From assembly GCF_003814875.1 (NCBI RefSeq), contig NZ_RKQF01000001.1:5270001-5334000 (forward strand): a stretch of 64,000 bases of DNA. The letters run 5' to 3'. Of this stretch, positions 59,748 to 64,000 are shown one piece after another. The notes below the pieces were generated by a model. That model had not been told where the DNA came from. It did not search any database and saw only the letters and a program-made list of their open reading frames with translations. Source of the stretch: Streptomyces sp. Ag109_O5-1. GTDB taxonomy: Bacteria; Actinomycetota; Actinomycetes; Streptomycetales; Streptomycetaceae. A program made the position numbers and the translations under genes. Each line of letters opens with the position of its first letter. Within the stretch, counting starts at the first letter, position 1.

Positions 59748-60401
59748 TCAATCAGAAGACACCGTCGGCTGGGACCAGGGCCGCCCCTCCATCAGGTTGC
59801 CCAGCCCGGCCCACGCGAAGTTCATCAGGGTCGCCGCCGCCTGCCTGGCCGTGACTCCGGGGGTCGCGTTGGCCCAGTCGGCGAGGGACTCGGCGGCGCC
59901 GACCAACGCCTCGGCGAGCCCCACGACCTCGCGTTCGGGCAGGTCGGGATCGCGGTGCGCCTCGCGCGCGGCCACGACGATCAACTGGGTCACGAACTCC
60001 ACGATCTCCGTGCGCATTGCCGCCGCCTGGGAGGCGAACCGCTCGCCGTGCGTGCGCGCCTGGAGGTGCAGCACCGACCAGCCGTCGGGATGTTCGGCGG
60101 TGTGCGCGAAGAACGCCTGGAGCCCGTCCCAGAGTTGGCGGTCGGCGGGCAGCTCGCGGTGCACGCCGGCCCGGACCGCCTCGGTCAGCGCCTTCGCCTC
60201 ACGGCGGATGCACGCCGCGAACAGGTCATCCTTCGAGTTGAGATACAGGTACACCAACGGCTTGGAGACACCGGCGAGTTCGGCGATCTCGTCCATCGAC
60301 GCGGCCATGTAACCGCGCTGCCCGAAGGTCCGCACGGCGGCGTCCAGCATCTGCTGCTCACGTACCGCGCGCGGCATCCGCTTGGTCTTCACGGTCCCCA
60401 T
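59748..60401 (-). CDS. TetR/AcrR-family regulator
   Basis: 217 residues from ATG 60401; an ATG/GTG three codons earlier is possible. Helix-turn-helix: AREQQ-like start, then LDAAVRTFGQRGYMAASMDEIAELAGVSKPLVYLYLNSKDDLFAACI. Its C-terminal domain includes HPDGWSVLHLQARTHGERFASQ. Lies near fatty-acid genes and may control them through the TTACCTGCGGTAA site at 56721. Confidence 0.88.
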   Translation of the reverse strand: MGTVKTKRMPRAVREQQMLDAAVRTFGQRGYMAASMDEIAELAGVSKPLVYLYLNSKDDLFAACIRREAKALTEAVRAGVHRELPADRQLWDGLQAFFAHTAEHPDGWSVLHLQARTHGERFASQAAAMRTEIVEFVTQLIVVAAREAHRDPDLPEREVVGLAEALVGAAESLADWANATPGVTARQAAATLMNFAWAGLGNLMEGRPWSQPTVSSD

Positions 60402-60441
60402 GGAGACCAAGCCTAGTTGGGTCCGCAGGCGCGGGCGTCGC

Positions 60442-60756
60442 TCAGGAAGAGGTCTGGGCCTGACCCTGGGCCTGGGCCTCCGCCTCGTCGACCGCGTCGT
60501 CCTCCTGGCTGCGGTTGGCCTCGATGTTGGCCTTCATCCGGTCGACCCGCTGCGAGACCTGCACGGAGGCGCGGTCCCGCTCCTTGCGCAGCACGACGAA
60601 ACTGATCGGCGCGGACAGGACGAGGGAGAGCAGCAGGACCCACAGGAGATTGGAGTCGCCGAAGCCACGCGGGAACGCGCCGGCGTAGACGAGGCCCCAG
60701 ACGACGAGGAGGCAGCCCGCGAAGATACCGAGGCGCATCAGCGTGTAGCGGAGCAT
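60442..60756 (-). CDS. DUF4229-family small membrane protein
   Basis: 104 residues from ATG 60756. Starts MLRYTLMRLGIFAGCLLVVWGLVYAG, second helix LLWVLLLSLVLSAPISFVVL, then RKERDRASVQVSQRVDRMKANIEAN and an acidic, Gln-rich end. This is the DUF4229 pattern, widespread in actinobacteria and often beside menaquinone genes. Function unknown. Confidence 0.85.
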   Translation of the reverse strand: MLRYTLMRLGIFAGCLLVVWGLVYAGAFPRGFGDSNLLWVLLLSLVLSAPISFVVLRKERDRASVQVSQRVDRMKANIEANRSQEDDAVDEAEAQAQGQAQTSS

Positions 60757-60831
60757 CTCAATCCAGTCTTCCGATGACGAAAAGGGGCACCGTCCAGTGA
60801 AGCACGGCACGGGACCGATCTTGCACCGGGG

Positions 60832-61356
60832 TCAGGTGAGCGGAAACAGCATGGTGATGTCGTCGCGGTCGTCCCCAGGCGCGACCCGGATCGCGCCCGG
60901 GACCCGGCCGACCTCCTTGTAGCCGCACGAGCCGTAGAAGCGTTCCAGCCCCTGACCGCCACGGCAGGTGAGCCGTATCGCGTCCGTCCCGTCGAAGCGG
61001 CGGGCCTCGTCGGCGGCGGCCGCGAGCAGGTCCCGTCCGTACCCGCGCCCCTGGTGCTTCGGGTGCACCATCACCGTGTACAGCCATACCCAGTGCGTCA
61101 TCAGCCGGTGGGTGTTGAAGGAGAAGAAGGCGGTGGCGGCGACGTCACCGGCCTCGTCCTGCCCGACGAGCAGCCGGTTGCGGCCTTCGGCCATGGCCAC
61201 CATGTGCTTCACCAGCTCCGGACGGATCTCCTCCCGGGTCACGGGCGCGACGAAGCCGACGGCTCCGCCGGCGTTCGACACGTCCGTCCACAGGGTGAGG
61301 ACACCGTCACGGAGGGCGGGAGTGACGGGGGGATCGAGGGTGAAGGTAAGGGGCAT
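60832..61356 (-). CDS. GNAT-family N-acetyltransferase
   Basis: 174 residues. Acetyl-CoA loop HPKHQGRGYGRDLLAAAADEAR with preceding WLYTVMVHP strand, ending RFYGSCGYKEVGRVPG. Cytoplasmic transfer of acetyl from acetyl-CoA to an amine; the acceptor is unknown. Followed by the DUF4229 gene on the same strand. Confidence 0.85.
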   Translation of the reverse strand: MPLTFTLDPPVTPALRDGVLTLWTDVSNAGGAVGFVAPVTREEIRPELVKHMVAMAEGRNRLLVGQDEAGDVAATAFFSFNTHRLMTHWVWLYTVMVHPKHQGRGYGRDLLAAAADEARRFDGTDAIRLTCRGGQGLERFYGSCGYKEVGRVPGAIRVAPGDDRDDITMLFPLT

Positions 61357-61442
61357 GGCCGAACCGTATCTATTACGCGAGGGCGTGTGCGACGACTATT
61401 CGCCATGCGGACCACGGTGCGTTTTCGGGAGCGGGTGCGTCG

Positions 61443-61530
61443 TGGCTTGTCGCGCAGTTCCCCGCGCACCTAAAGGGGCGCACTGCAGCGCCCCTTCTTT
61501 TAGGGGCGCGGGGAACTGCGCGATCAGCCC
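61443..61530. terminator. Large inverted repeat downstream of mqnE
   Basis: Outer arms GCGCAGTTCCCCGCGC (61452-61467) and GCGCGGGGAACTGCGC (61506-61521); inner arms AAGGGGCGC (61473-61481) and GCGCCCCTT (61488-61496). The near-continuous hairpin lies between the mqnE stop and the GNAT start, and its sequence belongs to the dispersed repeat family seen at 1268 and 58105. Probable transcription terminator. Confidence 0.7.
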
Positions 61531-61568
61531 CCGCGCACCCGCACCCGACGTCGTACCGTCGGCCCTGC

Positions 61569-62732
61569 TCAGACCCGCATCGGCTGCGGGGACTCGCGGC
61601 GCGCCGGGTCCGGGCCGTCGTACTCGCGGATGATCTCGTAGCGCGTGTTCCGTTCCACCGGGCGGAAGCCCGCGTCGCGGATCAGGTCCAGGAGGTCCTC
61701 GCGGGTCAGCTTGTTCGGCGTGCCGTAGTTGTCCGCGTCGTGGGTGATCTTGTACTCGACCACCGAGCCGTCCATGTCGTCCGCGCCGTGCTGGAGGGCC
61801 AGCTGGGCCGTCTGAACGCCGTGCATGACCCAGAAGACCTTCACGTGCGGGACGTTGTCGAACAACAACCGGGAGACCGCGAAGGTCTTCAGGGCCTCCG
61901 CGCCGGTCGCCATCTGAGTGCGGGCCTGGAGGCGGTTGCGGACCTTGCCGTCCTTCATGTCCACGAAGTCGTGCTGATAGCGGAGCGGGATGAAGACCTG
62001 GAAGCCGTTCGTCTCGTCCTGGAGTTCACGCAGGCGCAGGACGTGGTCGACGCGGTGGCGGGGCTCCTCGATGTGGCCGTACAGCATGGTGCACGGGGTC
62101 TTCAGACCCTTCTCGTGCGCCAGGCGGTGGATCCGGGACCAGTCCTCCCAGTGGGTGCGGTGGTCCACGATGTGCTGGCGGACCTCCCAGTCGAAGATCT
62201 CCGCGCCACCGCCGGTCAGGGACTCCAGGCCCGCGTCGATCAGCTCGTCGAGGATCTCGGAGGCGGACAGACCGGAGATCGTCTCGAAGTGGTGGATCTC
62301 GGTGGCGGTGAAGGCCTTCAGCGAGACGTTCGGAAGGGCCGCCTTCAGCTCCCGCAGCGAACGCGGGTAGTAGCGCCACGGCAGGTTCGGGTGCAGGCCG
62401 TTGACGATGTGGAGCTCGGTGAGGTTCTCGTTCTCCATCGCCTTCGCGAGCTTCACCGCCTCCTCGATGCGCATCGTGTACGCGTCCTTCTCGCCCGGCT
62501 TGCGCTGGAACGAGCAGTACGCGCAGGACGCCGTGCACACGTTGGTCATGTTGAGGTGGCGGTTGACGTTGAAGTGGACGACATCGCCGTTCTTCCGCGT
62601 CCGCACCTCGTGGGCGAGGCCGCCCAGCCAGGCCAGGTCGTCCGACTCGTACAGCGCGATGCCGTCCTCGCGGGACAGCCGCTCGCCGGAGCGGACCTTC
62701 TCCTCCAGCTCACGCTTGAGCCCGACGTCCAT
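61569..62732 (-). CDS. mqnE: Aminofutalosine synthase MqnE
   Basis: 387 residues. Radical SAM enzyme that joins 3-enolpyruvylbenzoate with SAM-derived adenosyl to make aminofutalosine. Motif CTASCAYC (C-x3-C-x2-C) near residue 65 after NRHLNMTNVC; then VNGLHPNLPWRYY, TATEIHHFETISGLSA and SLTGGGAEIFDWEVR, all MqnE-typical. Start ATG 62732. Neighbours are a Lrp regulator and a ubiX homologue, the latter linked to later steps of the same route. Confidence 0.94.
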   Translation of the reverse strand: MDVGLKRELEEKVRSGERLSREDGIALYESDDLAWLGGLAHEVRTRKNGDVVHFNVNRHLNMTNVCTASCAYCSFQRKPGEKDAYTMRIEEAVKLAKAMENENLTELHIVNGLHPNLPWRYYPRSLRELKAALPNVSLKAFTATEIHHFETISGLSASEILDELIDAGLESLTGGGAEIFDWEVRQHIVDHRTHWEDWSRIHRLAHEKGLKTPCTMLYGHIEEPRHRVDHVLRLRELQDETNGFQVFIPLRYQHDFVDMKDGKVRNRLQARTQMATGAEALKTFAVSRLLFDNVPHVKVFWVMHGVQTAQLALQHGADDMDGSVVEYKITHDADNYGTPNKLTREDLLDLIRDAGFRPVERNTRYEIIREYDGPDPARRESPQPMRV

Positions 62733-62767
62733 ACCTCAACCTTTCTACGACAGCTCGCCCCACCGTA

Positions 62768-62806
62768 CTCCCCCACCCTTCGGGCGGGAGGTACCCCCAT
62801 ACGGCG
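62768..62806. repeat. Short dispersed hairpin repeat
   Basis: ACTCCCCCACCCTTCGGGCGGGAGGTACCCCC, a hairpin word common between Streptomyces genes and similar to part of 58105-58180. It lies between the AsnC stop and mqnE start. Confidence 0.55.
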
Positions 62807-62822
62807 CTCCGCGCCTACCGGC

Positions 62823-63278
62823 TCACGCTTCTTCGGGCAGCTCACCCACCCGGTTCTCCCACTTCGTGGAGAGAACGATCGTGGTACGGGTCCGGGACAC
62901 GCCCTTCGTGCCGGACAGCCTCCGGATGGTCTTCTCCAGCCCGTCGACGTCCGTGGAGCGCACCTTGAGCATGAACGAGTCGTCGCCAGCGATGAACCAG
63001 CAGTCCTCGATCTCCGGCAGGTCCCGCAGCCGCTGTGCCACGTCCTCGTGGTCGGCCGCGTCGGAGAGGGAGATGCCGATCAGGGCGGTGACGCCGAGGC
63101 CGAGCGAGGCCGCGTCGACGGTCGCGCGGTAGCCGGTGATGACCCCGGCCGCCTCCAGCCGGTTGATGCGGTCGGTGACGCTCGGTCCCGACAGTCCGAC
63201 GAGGCGCCCCAGCTCCGCGTACGAGGCCCGGCCGTTCTCCCTCAGGGCCTGGATGAGCTGCCTGTCCACGGCGTCCAT
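62823..63278 (-). CDS. Lrp/AsnC-family regulator
   Basis: 151 residues from ATG 63278. Helix-turn-helix MDAVDRQLIQALRENGRASYAELGRLVGLSGPSVTDRINRLEAAGVI, then a RAM domain (LGLGVTALIGISLSDAADHEDVAQRL, IEDCWFIAGDDSFMLKVRS). It binds DNA and an amino-acid-like effector. Lies between mqnE and the ubiX homologue on the same strand; it may be co-transcribed with either. Confidence 0.92.
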   Translation of the reverse strand: MDAVDRQLIQALRENGRASYAELGRLVGLSGPSVTDRINRLEAAGVITGYRATVDAASLGLGVTALIGISLSDAADHEDVAQRLRDLPEIEDCWFIAGDDSFMLKVRSTDVDGLEKTIRRLSGTKGVSRTRTTIVLSTKWENRVGELPEEA

Positions 63279-63357
63279 GCGATCGAAGCCTTCCGCTGAA
63301 AGTTCCCGAAGTAGATGAGAGGTACTGCAGAGGTGGTGCCGGTGATGCCGAGTACTG

Positions 63358-64000
63358 CTACTTGCCGCCGCCTCCGAGGTCGCCCTCCCAGCGGCGGTAG
63401 AGCCGGTGCCGGACGCCCACCGCGTCCAGCGCCCGCCCGGCGACGAAGTCAACGAGGTCCTGGATATGGGTGGCGCCCGCGTAGAACGCCGGCGAGGTGG
63501 GGACGACGACCGCCCCCAGGTCGTCCAGGGTGACCAGATGGCGCAGCGTCTGGCCGTTGAGGGGGGTCTCCCGGACGGCGACGACGAGCGGGCGGCGCTC
63601 CTTCAGGGTGACACTGGCGGCCCGCTGGAGCAGGTCCTTGGAGAGCCCGAGCGCGACCCCGGCGACGGCCGCGGTGGACGCCGGCACGATCAGCATGCCC
63701 TTCGCCGGATACGACCCCGAGGACGGCCCCGCGGCCAGGTCCCCGGCGCTCCAGTACCGCACCCTCGTCAGGTCGGTCTCGAAGGTCCCCGGCTTGCCGT
63801 CGGCGCCCCTCGCCAGCCATTCCCCCAGGTCTTCCTGCCAGTGGGCGTCCCGGAAGGAGATCCCGGTCTCGTCCAGCAGGGTGAGCCGTGAGGCCCGGGA
63901 GACCACCAGGTCCACGCTCTCCCCGGCCGCCAGCAGGGCGCGCAGCACGGCGGCGGCATACGGCGTACCGGACGCCCCGGACACCCCCACGATCCAAGGC
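63358..64000 (-). CDS. ubiX: UbiX-like flavin prenyltransferase (5' end outside window)
   Basis: Partial: 214 residues are visible and the start lies beyond the right edge. It opens PWIVGVSGASGTPYAAAVLRALL (UbiX GxSGA motif), then LVVSRASRLTL, GMLIVPASTAAVAGVALGLSKDLLQRAASVTLKERRPLVVAVRETPL and VPTSPAFYAGATHIQDLVDFVAGRALDAVG. UbiX makes prenylated FMN for a UbiD-type decarboxylase; in futalosine organisms such a pair removes the carboxyl group late in menaquinone synthesis. Confidence 0.9.
   Translation of the reverse strand, partial: PWIVGVSGASGTPYAAAVLRALLAAGESVDLVVSRASRLTLLDETGISFRDAHWQEDLGEWLARGADGKPGTFETDLTRVRYWSAGDLAAGPSSGSYPAKGMLIVPASTAAVAGVALGLSKDLLQRAASVTLKERRPLVVAVRETPLNGQTLRHLVTLDDLGAVVVPTSPAFYAGATHIQDLVDFVAGRALDAVGVRHRLYRRWEGDLGGGGK

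Noticed and set aside
1..64000. tRNA, rRNA genes, CRISPR arrays, prophage integrase or attachment sites
   Set aside because: None seen: no regularly spaced repeats, no cloverleaf-like stretch recognised by eye, no integrase motif. A covariance-model scan would be decisive.

Overview
The window is chromosomal DNA of a Streptomyces or close relative. Evidence: very high G+C with G/C-ending codons, many GTG starts, an SsgA-family cell-division protein, an actinobacterial Tad pilus operon, twin 67-residue cold-shock proteins, a fused ECF sigma factor, and menaquinone genes of the futalosine route (mqnC, mqnA, mqnE and a ubiX homologue at the right edge). From memory the order of mqnC, Tad genes, an FtsK/SpoIIIE ATPase, a kinase, mqnA, csp and mqnE recalls the SCO4490-4550 part of the S. 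coelicolor chromosome.

Layout. 1-9 kb: a GH18-like lipoprotein, mqnC with a small amidohydrolase-like partner, a prepilin peptidase joined to a LysM/BTAD membrane protein, a lipoprotein plus secreted-protein pair, and an SsgA-family gene. 9.4-17.5 kb: an ECF sigma factor fused to a zinc-finger anti-sigma-like region and membrane segments, then a nine-gene Tad operon on the minus strand (CpaB-like, TadZ-like, TadA, TadB, TadC, Flp pilin, two TadE, TadG-like). The Flp and TadE proteins carry cleavage sites that fit the prepilin peptidase at 3.1 kb.

18-40 kb is an accessory, patched region. It holds three modules that look like type VII secretion cargo. Each has a ~100-residue WXG/EspC-like helical protein, a 399-491 residue effector-like protein (helical head, hydrophobic hairpin, variable tail), and small accessory proteins of two families. 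Between them lie decayed duplicated segments: two copies of a GntR-led cluster about 3.65 kb apart, remnants of module genes, an IS630 transposase fragment, a frameshifted membrane protein, a toxin-antitoxin-like pair intact in one copy only, a second lipoprotein/secreted pair, and a 25-codon scar made of the first codons of one such pair and the last codons of the other. At 39.5-44.6 kb a WXG100-type protein lies divergent from a 1521-residue EssC-like ATPase (FHA-like head, two membrane helices, three P-loop modules). This is the likely secretion motor. No EccB, EccD, EccE or mycosin gene is visible.

44.6-64 kb is conserved core: Ser/Thr kinase, mqnA, cspA-like, XRE-cupin regulator with azlC/azlD, a methyltransferase, a TetR/NmrA divergent pair, a second csp followed by a DEAD-box helicase, a lipid block (long-chain acyl-CoA synthetase, long FabG, MaoC dehydratase, TetR regulator), DUF4229 and GNAT proteins, mqnE, a Lrp/AsnC regulator and the truncated ubiX homologue.

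Functions rest on motifs and general family knowledge. No database search was run. Start codons were moved inward where a ribosome binding site or an overlap with the upstream stop supported it.
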